Assembly (NCBI RefSeq): GCF_937880195.1
Contig: NZ_CALFLA010000120.1
Coordinates: 31,902 to 95,901 of the forward strand
Origin: an uncultured Blautia sp.
GTDB lineage: Bacteria; Bacillota; Clostridia; Lachnospirales; Lachnospiraceae
Direction of reading: 5' to 3'
Length of the DNA stretch: 64,000 bases
Part shown: one piece after another, positions 8,514-17,484 of the stretch
How positions within the stretch are numbered: position 1 is the stretch's first letter
How the letters are laid out: every line of letters starts with the position of its first letter
Made by a program: the position numbers and the translations under genes
The notes under the pieces: generated by a model
Databases searched by the model: none
The model's input: the letters and a program-made list of their open reading frames with translations, nothing else
Told to the model about the DNA's origin: nothing

Positions 8514-9341
8514 GTGACAACCGCCGTATTTTTAAACAACGATAAAACAATGCCTCTTCTGGGGCTTGGCGTCTATAAAGCAACTGGAGACAACGAAGCC
8601 GAAAGCGCGATCGTCAACGCCGTACAGTGCGGCTACCGTCTGATCGATACGGCTTCCGCTTATAAAAACGAAGAGAATGTAGGCCGGGGGATCGCCCGCT
8701 GCGGCGTACCCCGCAAGGAGCTTTTTATCACAACAAAGATATGGAACAACGCTCAGCGTCTTGGAGACGTAAGCGGGGCTTTCCAGAGAAGCCTCGACCG
8801 GCTGGGCCTTGATTATGTAGATCTCTATCTGATCCACTGGCCAGTACCAGGATGCTACCTCAGCACATGGAAGGAAATGGAAAAAATCTTAAGCTCCGGC
8901 CAGGCCCGTTCTATCGGTGTCAGCAATTTCGGCATCCACAATCTTGAAGAACTGAAAAAAGTATCAGGAATCGTTCCTGCAGTCAATCAGATCGAATGCC
9001 ATCCGCTGTGCTACCCCAAGGAACTGATCGAATACTGCCAGGAAAACAAAATCCAGGTTCAGGCTTACGCCCCCCTGGCCAGAGGCGCTTATCTGGATCA
9101 CGACGTACTCTGTGTCCTTGGCACAAAGTACGCCCACACCCCTGCACAGGTTGGTCTTCGCTGGGCTGTCCAGAAAGGGATCTCAGTTATCCCGAAATCC
9201 ACCAATCCGGAACGGATTGCTTCCAACGCCCGTATTTTTGATTTTACCATTGACCAGGAAGATATGGATCTTCTTGATACACTGAATCAGGACTACCACA
9301 GCTCCAGTGTTCCCGAAGATTTAAGAGGCGTTCCCTTATAA
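8514..9341 (+). CDS. Aldo/keto reductase family oxidoreductase
   Basis: 275-aa NAD(P)H-dependent reductase of carbonyl compounds with the usual AKR (alpha/beta)8 length. The catalytic tetrad is visible: Asp and Tyr in IDTASAYKNEENVG, Lys in TTKIWNN, and His in LYLIHWPVP. The NADP-binding C-terminal motif IPKSTNPERI is also present. The start is GTG at 8514 with AGGAGG seven nt upstream. Physiological substrate unknown; close to 2,5-diketo-gluconate-reductase-type members by motif. Single-gene transcript closed by a bidirectional terminator. Confidence 0.9.
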   Translation: MTTAVFLNNDKTMPLLGLGVYKATGDNEAESAIVNAVQCGYRLIDTASAYKNEENVGRGIARCGVPRKELFITTKIWNNAQRLGDVSGAFQRSLDRLGLDYVDLYLIHWPVPGCYLSTWKEMEKILSSGQARSIGVSNFGIHNLEELKKVSGIVPAVNQIECHPLCYPKELIEYCQENKIQVQAYAPLARGAYLDHDVLCVLGTKYAHTPAQVGLRWAVQKGISVIPKSTNPERIASNARIFDFTIDQEDMDLLDTLNQDYHSSSVPEDLRGVPL

Positions 9342-9411
9342 TACCGGAGCATTCCTGAATTGTTTTTACAAAAAATGAAAACCGACACAGAGCATACTGT
9401 TTTTCTGTTGC

Positions 9412-9447
9412 AAAAAAGAGGCATCCTTTAGGGGACGCCTCTTTTTT
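9412..9447. terminator. Bidirectional terminator between aldo-keto reductase and gpsA
   Basis: A-run, stem GAGGC/GCCTC with partial extension, and T-run on the other side, so it serves both converging transcripts. Confidence 0.85.
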
Positions 9448-9475
9448 ATTTGCCAGCCCTATACCTCTTCCTGGT

Positions 9476-10483
9476 TCACCAGGGAAGCATAGGCGTTTCT
9501 ACTTTTTTATCTCTGATCATCAGATCTCTTACTGCGTCTGCAGCCGGTTTGTTTTCAAACAGAACTTTATTTACCTCTTCAATGATCGGCATTTCTACCT
9601 GATATTTTTCTGCAAGGCTTTTTGCTGCTTTTGCAGAATACACCCCTTCTACAACCATTTTCACTTCATCCATGGCTTCTTTCATCGTATAGCCCTTTCC
9701 CATAAGGTATCCTGCCTTACGGTTGCGGCTGTGAACGCTGGCGCAGGTAACGATCAAATCTCCCATACCAGAAAGTCCATAAAAGGTTTCGATCTTCGCC
9801 CCCATTTTTGTACCCAGACGCGCAATCTCCGCAATTCCTCTTGTAATAAGCGCCGCCTTTGTATTATCTCCATAGCCGAGACCGTCTGCCGTACCTGCCG
9901 CAAGAGCAATCACGTTTTTCAGCGCTCCGCCAAGCTCTACTCCAAGAATATCCGGCGTAGTATATACGCGAAATACCGGGCTCATAAAAATGCTCTGAAG
10001 GTACTCTGCAGTCTCACGTTTTTCTGCGCTGACCACGCAGGTAGTTGGAATTCCCTTGCCTACCTCTTCCGCATGGCTGGGGCCGGATAAAACGCAGACG
10101 TCCGCCTGGGGGATCTCTTCACTGATGATCTCGCTTAATGTCATCAGCGTATTTTCTTCCACGCCCTTTGCCACATTGACAACAATCTGTCCTTTTTTCG
10201 TAAAAGGAGTCATTCTTTCAGCCGTAGACCGTGTAAACGGAGAAGGAACTGCAAGAACCGCCACATCCGGGTTCTTCAAACTTCCCTCAAGATCTGACGT
10301 GATGGCTATTTCTTCTGGAAGTTTTACCCCCGGAAGTTTGGAAGTATGTTCTCTTTTTTCAAGGAGCATTGCCACCTCATCCTCAAGGGCAGACCAAAGC
10401 GTCACTTCATGGCCGTTATGATACAAAAGCAAAGCCAGAGCTGTTCCCCAGCTTCCTGCGCCCAACACACTGATTTTTGCCAT
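9476..10483 (-). CDS. gpsA: NAD(P)-dependent glycerol-3-phosphate dehydrogenase
   Basis: 335 aa; reduces dihydroxyacetone phosphate to sn-glycerol 3-phosphate for phospholipid synthesis. N-terminal Rossmann motif VLGAGSWGTA, the conserved LGGALKNVIALAAG segment with catalytic Lys, and the GLSGMGDLIVTC motif are present. It starts 12 bp after plsY, which uses its product, so the two act in sequence in the same operon with der and the DUF512 gene upstream. Intact and of normal length. Confidence 0.95.
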   Translation of the reverse strand: MAKISVLGAGSWGTALALLLYHNGHEVTLWSALEDEVAMLLEKREHTSKLPGVKLPEEIAITSDLEGSLKNPDVAVLAVPSPFTRSTAERMTPFTKKGQIVVNVAKGVEENTLMTLSEIISEEIPQADVCVLSGPSHAEEVGKGIPTTCVVSAEKRETAEYLQSIFMSPVFRVYTTPDILGVELGGALKNVIALAAGTADGLGYGDNTKAALITRGIAEIARLGTKMGAKIETFYGLSGMGDLIVTCASVHSRNRKAGYLMGKGYTMKEAMDEVKMVVEGVYSAKAAKSLAEKYQVEMPIIEEVNKVLFENKPAADAVRDLMIRDKKVETPMLPW

Positions 10484-10495
10484 TTACTCCACCTT

Positions 10496-11149
10496 TTAAC
10501 CTTTCTTGTTCTTTGATTTTCCCAGATAGATTCTGTTCTCTGTTCCTTTAAGCAGACGCCCCACATTTGCCCTGTGACGGAAAAAAGCAAGAGCCGTCAT
10601 GCCTCCCATTACAGCATACATTTCCATCATGTGAGAAGCGTCCATTCCATAAGCGCCCTGCTGTCCCAAAACGATCATCGCGATCCAAGCCGCAAGATAG
10701 GCACTTAAAGAACAAAGAGATACATAATGGGTTGTAAAAAACAGGGCAAAAAAGATCACTGCACAAATGAGAAAGATCCTCCAGTCAAAAGCAAGGATAA
10801 AACCAACGGAAGCCGCCACTCCTTTTCCACCTCTGAAATTCAGATAAAAAGGGAAATTATGTCCAAGGATGCAGCCTGCAGCCGCATACACATACAGAAG
10901 CGGAAGAATTTCTCCATAAGTATTTCCAAGAAATACTTTTACCAGAAGAATTGCCGCAACGCATTTCAGACAGTCTCCCAGAAGCGTAAGCGCTCCCGCT
11001 TTTTTTCCAAAGGTACGAAGGGCGTTTGTAGTCCCTGCATTTCCGCTTCCATGTTCCCTGATATCTGTATTACGAGTTTTTCCGATCAGATATGAGGTCT
11101 GAAAAAGGCCGCACACGTATCCGATCGCCAGACAAATAAATCGTTCCAT
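10496..11149 (-). CDS. plsY: Glycerol-3-phosphate acyltransferase PlsY
   Basis: 217-aa membrane protein that transfers acyl groups from acyl-phosphate to glycerol 3-phosphate, the first step of phospholipid synthesis in Firmicutes. Family motifs are visible: GSGNAGTTNALRTFG near residue 36, GHNFPFYLNFRGGKGVA near residue 98, and a C-terminal FRHRANVGRLLKGTE. About five membrane segments. It lies 5 bp after der and just before gpsA. Confidence 0.94.
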   Translation of the reverse strand: MERFICLAIGYVCGLFQTSYLIGKTRNTDIREHGSGNAGTTNALRTFGKKAGALTLLGDCLKCVAAILLVKVFLGNTYGEILPLLYVYAAAGCILGHNFPFYLNFRGGKGVAASVGFILAFDWRIFLICAVIFFALFFTTHYVSLCSLSAYLAAWIAMIVLGQQGAYGMDASHMMEMYAVMGGMTALAFFRHRANVGRLLKGTENRIYLGKSKNKKG

Positions 11150-11154
11150 ATTCT

Positions 11155-12480
11155 TTATTCCTTTTCTCCCCGCTGGCGGATAATAAACTTCAAAGATGTA
11201 CCGCGGAAGCCAAAAGCATCCCTGATCTTGTTTTCAATATATCTGACATAAGAAAAATGCATCAGCTCTTTATCATTTACAAAAATAACAAATGTAGGCG
11301 GACGCACTCCTACCTGCGTCATATAATAAATCTTCAGACGTTTACCCCTGTCTGACGGCGGCTGCTGCATAGCAACTGCCTCTGAAAGAATTTCATTAAG
11401 AACACCTGTCTGAATACGCAAGGTCTGGTTTTCGATCACTGCGTCAATGGTTTCAAAAAGACGGTTAATCCTCTGACCTGTCTTGGCAGAAATAAACACA
11501 AGCTCTGCATAAGGCATATATGCCAGAACGTCGCGAATGCGGTTTGTGTGCTTGTAAATGGTCTTATCGTCTTTTTCCACAGCATCCCATTTATTTACGG
11601 CAATGATCACGCCTTTGCCTCTCTCGTGGGCAATTCCCGCGATCTTTGCATCCTGTTCTGTTACGCCTTCCGTAGCGTCAATAAGGATCACCACGATATT
11701 TGCTCTCTCCACAGCCGTTACCGTACGGATCACGCTGTAGCGTTCGATTTCTTCTTTGACCTTACCTTTTCGTCTCAGTCCGGCAGTATCAATAAAAATG
11801 TAATCTTTTCCCTGCCACTTCACTTTGGCGTCTACTGCGTCCCTGGTTGTTCCTGCAATGTCAGACACGATCACACGGTCTTCTCCCAGAAGGCGGTTAA
11901 CCAGAGAGGATTTTCCCACATTTGGTTTTCCCACAACTGCGATCTTTGGAATATCGTCCTCTTCTTCCGTATCTTTTCCTTCAGGAAACTCTTTTACCAC
12001 CTCGTCCAGCATGTCGCCGATTCCTGTACGGTTGGCTGCTGAAACAGGGACCGGCTCTCCAATACCCAGATTATAAAACTCATAGACGTCCATCATATAT
12101 TTCTGGATGCTGTCCACCTTATTTACTACAAGAACAACCGGCTTCTGGCTGCGTCTAAGCATATCCGCTACCTTTGCGTCAGAGTCCACAAGGCCTTGCT
12201 GTACGTCTGTAATAAAAATGATCACATCTGCAGTATCAATGGCGATCTGAGCCTGTTCCCGCATCTGGGACAAAATAATATCTCCGCTTTCCGGTTCGAT
12301 TCCTCCTGTGTCGATCAGGGTAAAAGATTTGTCAAGCCAGGTAACATCTGCATAAATCCTGTCTCTTGTTACCCCCGGCGTATCCTTGACTATGGAGATC
12401 ATTTCTCCTGCAAGGGCATTAAACAATGTGGATTTTCCTACATTAGGCCTTCCCACAATCGCTACTACTGGTTTGCTCAT
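11155..12480 (-). CDS. der: Ribosome biogenesis GTPase Der (EngA)
   Basis: 441 aa, the tandem-GTPase protein needed for 50S assembly. Two G domains are visible: G1 motifs [12 protein letters not shown] (residue 8) and [12 protein letters not shown] (about 184), two DTxG motifs (DTGG and DTAGL), NKVD and NKWD, then the C-terminal KH-like domain. AAGGAG precedes the ATG. The first 38 bp overlap the end of the upstream DUF512 gene in another frame, which points to translational coupling. Confidence 0.96.
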   Translation of the reverse strand: MSKPVVAIVGRPNVGKSTLFNALAGEMISIVKDTPGVTRDRIYADVTWLDKSFTLIDTGGIEPESGDIILSQMREQAQIAIDTADVIIFITDVQQGLVDSDAKVADMLRRSQKPVVLVVNKVDSIQKYMMDVYEFYNLGIGEPVPVSAANRTGIGDMLDEVVKEFPEGKDTEEEDDIPKIAVVGKPNVGKSSLVNRLLGEDRVIVSDIAGTTRDAVDAKVKWQGKDYIFIDTAGLRRKGKVKEEIERYSVIRTVTAVERANIVVILIDATEGVTEQDAKIAGIAHERGKGVIIAVNKWDAVEKDDKTIYKHTNRIRDVLAYMPYAELVFISAKTGQRINRLFETIDAVIENQTLRIQTGVLNEILSEAVAMQQPPSDRGKRLKIYYMTQVGVRPPTFVIFVNDKELMHFSYVRYIENKIRDAFGFRGTSLKFIIRQRGEKE

Positions 12481-13825
12481 ATATCTGTCTCCTTATCTGT
12501 TTATTATGATTCGGCGGGTCCAGTATGGATGATACCAGATCCGCTCCGTTTTCATCTACAATTACAATCTCTGTGCCAAGTTCTCTTTCCAGCTCCTTAA
12601 CAGAAACATCATCAAGGAAGATATCTTCTCCGCTTCTTAGCATATTGCAGGGAAGGAGAAGCCTCTCTCCCAGATCCACGCCCTTAAGCTGCTCTTTTAG
12701 ATCTGTTCCTGTAACAAGGCCTGACACTGTGATCATTTCTCCAAAAAAATGATTGGCAATAGCCATGACCTGAACATTAAGATTCGGATATTTTTCCCGG
12801 ATAACAGAAATACATTTTTCAATGTAAGGGGCTGCCAGCTTACCTGTGGCAGCTGTCATTCTTATCTCTCTTCGATCTCCTGTTCTCTCTTTGACAGCCT
12901 CTCTCACTTCTGTTTCCAGAAGCCTTAACATTCCTACGCCGTTTTCAAGCTGAAGATAACCGTCATATCTGTCTTCTTCGGGAAGTTCCTCTCCTGCAAG
13001 AAGATACCATTCGTCAGAAGCATGGACAAAATGGATTCCATGCTTTTCAAACATTTTTTTCTGCCAGAAATGGATCTGATCCAGAACTTTTCTGGCATCC
13101 CCGGCATCAAAAGGCTCCAGTGGATAAAGACCCTGCCGGAACTTTGACAAGCCTACGGGAACAATAGATACGCTCTGCAGAACAGGCGCATAAGCTGAAA
13201 GCTTTTCCAGGCTGTAATCTAATTCCTCTCCGTCATTTACCCCTTTGCACAGAACAATCTGACCATTCATGGTAATTCCTGCCTCAAAAAGCTGGTCTGC
13301 TTTTTTGAGAGCATCTCCGGCAAAACGGTTATGAAGCATTTTGCAGCGAAGCTGCGGATTCATTGTCTGGAAGGATATGTTAATAGGTTCCAGACGATAA
13401 CGGATCACACGGTCAATATCATGCTGGCTCATGTTTGTCAGCGTAACGTAGTTCCCCTGAAGGAAGGAAAGACGGGAATCATCATCCTTAAAATAAAGGG
13501 TTTCCCTCATTCCCTTGGGCATCTGGTCAATAAAGCAGAAAATACAGTGATTGGAGCAGGAACGATATTCGTCCATCAATCCGTTTTCAAATTCAATTCC
13601 CAGATCTTCGTCGTACTCTTTTTCGATCTCAAGCTCCCAGAGTTCTCCATCTGCTTTCTGGATCTCAAGGGTAAGCCGTTCATCATTGATCAGATATCGG
13701 TAATCAAAAACGTCTTCTACCGGCGTATTATTAACAGTTTCCAGAATATCTCCCGGTTCAATGCTCATTTCCTCGGCAATGCTTCCGGGAACCACTCTGG
13801 AAATTACGTGTTTCTTTTTTTTCAT
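12443..13825 (-). CDS. DUF512 family protein with PDZ and radical-SAM-like Cys motif
   Basis: 460 aa. Residues 1-70 form a PDZ-like domain ([20 protein letters not shown]). Then a [12 protein letters not shown] motif of radical-SAM type (C-x3-C-x2-C) and the DUF512 C-terminal domain. Members of this family sit next to der in many Firmicutes; the function is not established, though radical SAM chemistry linked to ribosome or membrane biogenesis is often assumed. AAAGGA precedes the ATG. The 3' end overlaps der by 38 bp. No clear promoter was found upstream; the preceding 390 bp hold the 60-nt repeat element. Confidence 0.88.
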   Translation of the reverse strand: MKKKKHVISRVVPGSIAEEMSIEPGDILETVNNTPVEDVFDYRYLINDERLTLEIQKADGELWELEIEKEYDEDLGIEFENGLMDEYRSCSNHCIFCFIDQMPKGMRETLYFKDDDSRLSFLQGNYVTLTNMSQHDIDRVIRYRLEPINISFQTMNPQLRCKMLHNRFAGDALKKADQLFEAGITMNGQIVLCKGVNDGEELDYSLEKLSAYAPVLQSVSIVPVGLSKFRQGLYPLEPFDAGDARKVLDQIHFWQKKMFEKHGIHFVHASDEWYLLAGEELPEEDRYDGYLQLENGVGMLRLLETEVREAVKERTGDRREIRMTAATGKLAAPYIEKCISVIREKYPNLNVQVMAIANHFFGEMITVSGLVTGTDLKEQLKGVDLGERLLLPCNMLRSGEDIFLDDVSVKELERELGTEIVIVDENGADLVSSILDPPNHNKQIRRQIYEQTSSSDCGKA

Positions 13826-13901
13826 ATATATCCTTTCTTAGCGCACAAAAAACAGTATCCCCCTCTTCCTGCACGCGCCTCGTTACGTTGTAGCCTTGGG
13901 T

Positions 13902-13961
13902 TTTTGGCATATCCATGCCAAAACGCCTCGCGGAATATTTCCACATTAACAGTAACATCAT
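13902..13961. repeat. 60-nt direct repeat, copy 1
   Basis: Identical over 60 nt to 14050-14109. It begins with a perfect 9-bp inverted repeat, TTTTGGCAT-ATCC-ATGCCAAAA, and then continues to TTAACAGTAACATCAT. Confidence 0.95.
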
Positions 13962-13991
13962 CGCCGCTGTTCTCTTTGTTCACAGCAGCAG

Positions 13992-14034
13992 GCCAAAATT
14001 CATTCCAAATTGCCTTCGGCAATGGAATTTTGGC
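13992..14034. repeat. Hairpin between the 60-nt repeats
   Basis: Outer stem GCCAAAATTC/GAATTTTGGC (10 bp) enclosing an inner ATTGCC-TTCG-GGCAAT-like stem with a TTCG loop. A strong structured unit, likely part of the same repeat element. Confidence 0.75.
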
Positions 14035-14049
14035 TTGTATGTCTCGGGC

Positions 14050-14109
14050 TTTTGGCATATCCATGCCAAAACGCCTCGCGGAATATTTCCACATTAACAG
14101 TAACATCAT
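14050..14109. repeat. 60-nt direct repeat, copy 2
   Basis: Exact copy of 13902-13961, 88 bp further on; flanks differ on both sides apart from a short GGG-containing stretch before the repeat. Confidence 0.95.
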
Positions 14110-14141
14110 ATCAACTTTGTATGTAAAAATCAATAAATTCC

Positions 14142-14170
14142 TTGACTGGATTTAGGGCTAATGTTATAAA
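14142..14170 (+). promoter_or_regulatory. Predicted sigma-A promoter of prs
   Basis: TTGACT (14142-14147), 17-bp spacer, TATAAA (14165-14170). The TTG of this -35 box could be mistaken for an upstream start codon. Confidence 0.7.
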
Positions 14171-14216
14171 TGTAGTAGGACTCAATATTTTATCATTTAA
14201 ACTCAGGAGGAAAATT

Positions 14217-15392
14217 ATGCCGAATATAGAGTTACTTGAAAAATCACTTCCAGTTGCTCCAATTAGAATCGCAGCCCTTTCCGGCTGTCAGGATCTTGCC
14301 AGAGAGGTTGACAAGAAGCTTGTGAAATTCCGTAAGGAACTGGTTGCCAAGAAAAAATCCGAGATCATCCCTCAGGGTTACTGTGAGCCGTCTTTCCTTG
14401 TGGAATGCGAATGCGTACGTTTTGGCACTGGAGAAGGAAAAGGCTACATCAAGGAATCTGTCCGCGGTACAGACCTCTTCATTATGGTAGACGTAACAAA
14501 CTACACCGAAACATACACTGTATGCGGTCATGAGAATCATATGTCTCCAGACAATCATTTCCAGGATCTGAAGCGTATTATTTCAGCAGCTACAGGCAAA
14601 GCTCACAGAATCAACGTTATCATGCCATTCCTGTACGAGGGACGTCAGCACCGCCGTTCCAAGAGAGAATCTCTCGACTGCGCTCTGGCTCTGAAAGAAT
14701 TAAGCGATATGGGCGTATCCAATTTCATCACCTTTGACGCCCATGACCCTCGTGTACAGAATTCTATCCCGCTGAATGGTTTTGATAACTTTTTCCCAAC
14801 CTACCAGTTCTTAAAAGCCCTGGTAAAGAACGTTCCTGATTTTAAAATGGACAACGATCATCTCATGATCATAAGCCCGGACGAAGGCGCTATGTCAAGA
14901 GCAGTTTACTTCTCCAATATCCTTGGCGTTGACATGGGTATGTTCTATAAGAGAAGAGACTATTCTACTGTTGTCAATGGCAAGAACCCCATTGTTGCCC
15001 ATGAGTTTCTGGGTGATTCCGTAGAAGGCAAGGACGTTGTCATCATCGACGATATGATCTCTTCTGGCGAAAGTATGCTGGACGTTGCAAAACAGATCAA
15101 GGAACGTCATGCAAGACGGGTATTTATCTGTACCACCTACGGTCTGTTTACAGACGGTCTGAACAAATTTGACGAATACTACGAAAAGGGATGGATCGAC
15201 AAGGTTATCACTACTAACCTGAACTACCGCATTCCTGAGCTTCTTACTAAACCTTACTACGTAGAAGCAAATATGAGCAAATACCTTGCAAGTATCATTG
15301 ATATCATCAATCATGATGTCTCTGTAGAAAAAGTAAGATCCAGCAATAAAAAGATCATGGAACTTATGAACAAGGTAAACGGAACAAAATAA
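14217..15392 (+). CDS. prs: Ribose-phosphate pyrophosphokinase (PRPP synthase)
   Basis: 391 aa; makes PRPP from ribose 5-phosphate and ATP for nucleotide, His and Trp synthesis. The PRPP-binding loop VVIIDDMISSGES is present, as are the ATP-site region RQHRRSKRES and the FDAHDPRVQ motif. It is longer than the classic enzyme of about 315 aa, with extra sequence at the N-terminus and in a middle insertion, as I recall for some Clostridia. The ATG at 14217 has AGGAGG at proper distance; 25 more in-frame codons upstream are not coding because they contain the promoter. Confidence 0.9.
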   Translation: MPNIELLEKSLPVAPIRIAALSGCQDLAREVDKKLVKFRKELVAKKKSEIIPQGYCEPSFLVECECVRFGTGEGKGYIKESVRGTDLFIMVDVTNYTETYTVCGHENHMSPDNHFQDLKRIISAATGKAHRINVIMPFLYEGRQHRRSKRESLDCALALKELSDMGVSNFITFDAHDPRVQNSIPLNGFDNFFPTYQFLKALVKNVPDFKMDNDHLMIISPDEGAMSRAVYFSNILGVDMGMFYKRRDYSTVVNGKNPIVAHEFLGDSVEGKDVVIIDDMISSGESMLDVAKQIKERHARRVFICTTYGLFTDGLNKFDEYYEKGWIDKVITTNLNYRIPELLTKPYYVEANMSKYLASIIDIINHDVSVEKVRSSNKKIMELMNKVNGTK

Positions 15393-15398
15393 TTTTAA

Positions 15399-15441
15399 CG
15401 GCTGCGTTTCTCTTTCCCGAGATCCGCAGCCGCTTTTGTTT
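15399..15441 (+). terminator. Terminator of prs
   Basis: Stem CGGCTGCG/CGCAGCCG followed by a T-rich run, just after the prs stop. Confidence 0.85.
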
Positions 15442-15458
15442 GTAATGCTTCAGAAATA

Positions 15459-16310
15459 TTATTTTTTAATACCAAGAAAAGCCGCCAGATTTCCCCTTTT
15501 CCCCTTGGAGGCTCTATGAGAAAAGAGAAATTCAGGATTACAGCAGGTACAGATTCCAGGCATGGAAATATGCTCAGGAAGAATGCCTGAACGCAGAAAG
15601 ATCTGTCTGTTGGCTTCCCAGAGATTAAGCTGATATTTCCCGTTCTCTTTTTTGTAAAAAAGAGAGGGCCAGATTTCCTCTGAAAAAGATTTCTGAAACT
15701 CCAGGATCACGTCCTTGCTTACCTCATAGCACTCCTGACAGATAGAAGGACCTATCGCCCCATAAATATCCTCCGGGCGGGAACCATAATTCTCCTGCAT
15801 TCTCTTTACTGTTTCCTGTCCTATTCCTGCCGCTGTTCCTCTCCAGCCGGAGTGAGAAAGACCTACGGCTTTATGTACGGGATCGATAAAATACAAAGGC
15901 ACACAGTCTGCATAAAAGGTTGCCAGCACAAGCCCCGGCACATTCGTTATCATTCCGTCAACATCTCTGTAGGGTCTTGGTCTGGTAATTCCGTTCCCCC
16001 TGTCCTTCTCTGTGATCACACGGACGTTCGCTGTATGCGTCTGGTCAGAGGTAACAATATCCTCCGGTTCAAATCCCAGAGCTGAAGAAATCCGTCTGTA
16101 ATTTTCTCTTACAGCCTCTTCTTCATCCCCTCTGGTAAAGCTCAGATTCATAGAAGAATAGATGCCTTCACTGACACCGCCCAGACGAGTGCTGAATCCA
16201 TGGACAAACCCCGGTAGCTTTTCAAAGGCCGGGTAAGTCAAAAAGGTTACTCCTTCCTTTTCTTTCACTTCCATATGCGGCGTTTCTTCCTGTTTCCATT
16301 GAATCTCCAT
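15459..16310 (-). CDS. pgeF: Peptidoglycan editing factor PgeF (YfiH/laccase-domain family)
   Basis: 283 aa, multicopper-oxidase-like YfiH fold. Family motifs: the GFSTRLGGVSEG start, TSDQTHTANV with a His, FYADCVPLYF with the Cys, and HSGWRGTAAGI with the second His ligand. Members act as purine nucleoside phosphorylases or remove wrong amino acids from peptidoglycan precursors; the substrate here is not known. The start was set at ATG 16310, which follows GGAGG by six nt. Last gene of the lepB-rbgA-rnhB-yraN-pgeF run. Confidence 0.87.
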   Translation of the reverse strand: MEIQWKQEETPHMEVKEKEGVTFLTYPAFEKLPGFVHGFSTRLGGVSEGIYSSMNLSFTRGDEEEAVRENYRRISSALGFEPEDIVTSDQTHTANVRVITEKDRGNGITRPRPYRDVDGMITNVPGLVLATFYADCVPLYFIDPVHKAVGLSHSGWRGTAAGIGQETVKRMQENYGSRPEDIYGAIGPSICQECYEVSKDVILEFQKSFSEEIWPSLFYKKENGKYQLNLWEANRQIFLRSGILPEHISMPGICTCCNPEFLFSHRASKGKRGNLAAFLGIKK

Positions 16311-16323
16311 CTTATTCCTCCTT

Positions 16324-16677
16324 TTATCCGCAGTAATCAAAGGCGTTACGGATCCATTCTATATGATCTCCGTCAATAGCCACCACGTCAAACCTGCAGG
16401 GCGTATCTGTCCCATATCCATATCGGATAAGATAAAACAGCGCCGTACGGCTGATAACTCTTTGTTTACGGCAGTCTACTGCTGCCGAAGCCCCTCCGCT
16501 TTCTGCACTGTACCTGTATTTTACTTCAACAAATACCAGATATTTTCTGTCTCTGGCAATCAGATCGATCTCTCCCAACCTGCATCGAAAATTCTTTTCT
16601 TTAATCTTCAGGCCGTTCTTTTCCAGAAAAACTGCTGCCATTTTTTCATAGCGGCCGCCCAGTTCTCTCTTATTTAT
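16324..16677 (-). CDS. yraN: YraN/UPF0102 family endonuclease-like protein (start unclear)
   Basis: Small protein of the restriction-endonuclease-like fold; core motif RCRLGEIDLIARD and VFVEVKYR (E-V-K) are present. An ATG at 16641 would give 105 aa but would lose the conserved N-terminal NKRELGGRYEKMA segment, which is coded in frame upstream. The only in-frame codon that would give a normal MNKREL-type start is ATA at 16677, since a TGA lies just before it. An ATG at 16690 is in another frame and hits TAA after six codons. So the gene has either a rare AUA start, a +1 frameshift, or a recent start-codon loss. Family membership is sure, the start is not. Confidence 0.75.
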   Translation of the reverse strand: MNKRELGGRYEKMAAVFLEKNGLKIKEKNFRCRLGEIDLIARDRKYLVFVEVKYRYSAESGGASAAVDCRKQRVISRTALFYLIRYGYGTDTPCRFDVVAIDGDHIEWIRNAFDYCG

Positions 16678-16718
16678 GCCATTCTCTCATTTCCTGTCAG
16701 TGTAGGTATCTTTTGTAA

Positions 16719-17480
16719 TTATTCCTGTACAAAATGTGTAATAAAACTTTTCCGGTGAATGGGAGAAGGGCCGAACTTTTTTAGTGCCTCAATATGAGCC
16801 TGGGAACCATATCCCTTATTGGATGCAAATCCATATTCCGGCATTGTTTTATCATATTCTTCCATAAGCCTGTCCCTTGTCACCTTTGCCACAATACTTG
16901 CAGCAGCAATAGACGCGCTTTTTGCATCGCCCTTAATAATGGGAACCTGAGGTATCTCGATCCCCGGTATGGTCACTGCATCATTAAGAAGAAGCTGAGG
17001 CTGCACAGACAGCTTTCCCACTGCCTGACGCATTGCCTCATAAGTGGCTTGAAGGATATTAATCTCGTCAATCCGGGCAGGGGAGGCCATACCGATCCCC
17101 ACGCTTACCGCTTCTCTTTTGATCACCTCATAAAGCTCTTCTCTTTTTTTGGCAGTCAGTTTCTTGGAGTCATTTAGATACAGCAGCTTATGATCTGCCG
17201 GAAGGATTACCGCGCAGGCCACCACAGGACCTGCCAGCGGCCCTCTTCCTACTTCGTCGATTCCGCACAGATATCCCACATGCTCATATTTACGCTCATA
17301 TTCCATCATGCGCTCCATGCGGGCTATTTCTTTTTTAAGCGCCTCCTGTGCTTTTCTGGTTTTTTCAATCAGCTTCTTTACACCGGCTCTCTGGTCTTCT
17401 TCATATAAGCTGCAAAGTCTGTTCTGTTCTTCTATAGTCGCCGCCTCAAACTCTTCCCTGATCTCTTTGATATTTTTCAT
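16719..17480 (-). CDS. rnhB: Ribonuclease HII
   Basis: 253 aa; removes ribonucleotides and RNA primers from RNA-DNA hybrids. The catalytic motif CGIDEVGRGPLAGPVVA is clear, with the second Asp in YLNDSKKL and later GDAKSASIAAASIVAKV. The first 70 residues are a charged helical extension seen in Firmicutes RNase HII. Start ATG at 17480 with AAGGAG upstream; this is 4 bp after the rbgA stop, so the two are coupled. Confidence 0.94.
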   Translation of the reverse strand: MKNIKEIREEFEAATIEEQNRLCSLYEEDQRAGVKKLIEKTRKAQEALKKEIARMERMMEYERKYEHVGYLCGIDEVGRGPLAGPVVACAVILPADHKLLYLNDSKKLTAKKREELYEVIKREAVSVGIGMASPARIDEINILQATYEAMRQAVGKLSVQPQLLLNDAVTIPGIEIPQVPIIKGDAKSASIAAASIVAKVTRDRLMEEYDKTMPEYGFASNKGYGSQAHIEALKKFGPSPIHRKSFITHFVQE

Positions 17481-17484
17481 ATTT

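Larger units (their letters stand above)
13826..14216. other. Repeat-bearing intergenic region between DUF512 gene and prs
   Basis: 390 bp without a convincing gene. It carries two identical 60-nt repeats, a strong hairpin between them and the prs promoter. A 103-codon minus-strand reading frame crosses it, but the two repeat copies are read in different frames within it, so it is unlikely to be a protein gene. Confidence 0.7.

Noticed and set aside
13822..14133. 103-codon minus-strand frame over the 60-nt repeats
   Set aside because: Identical DNA copies are read in different frames, so no protein selection; treated as a repeat element.
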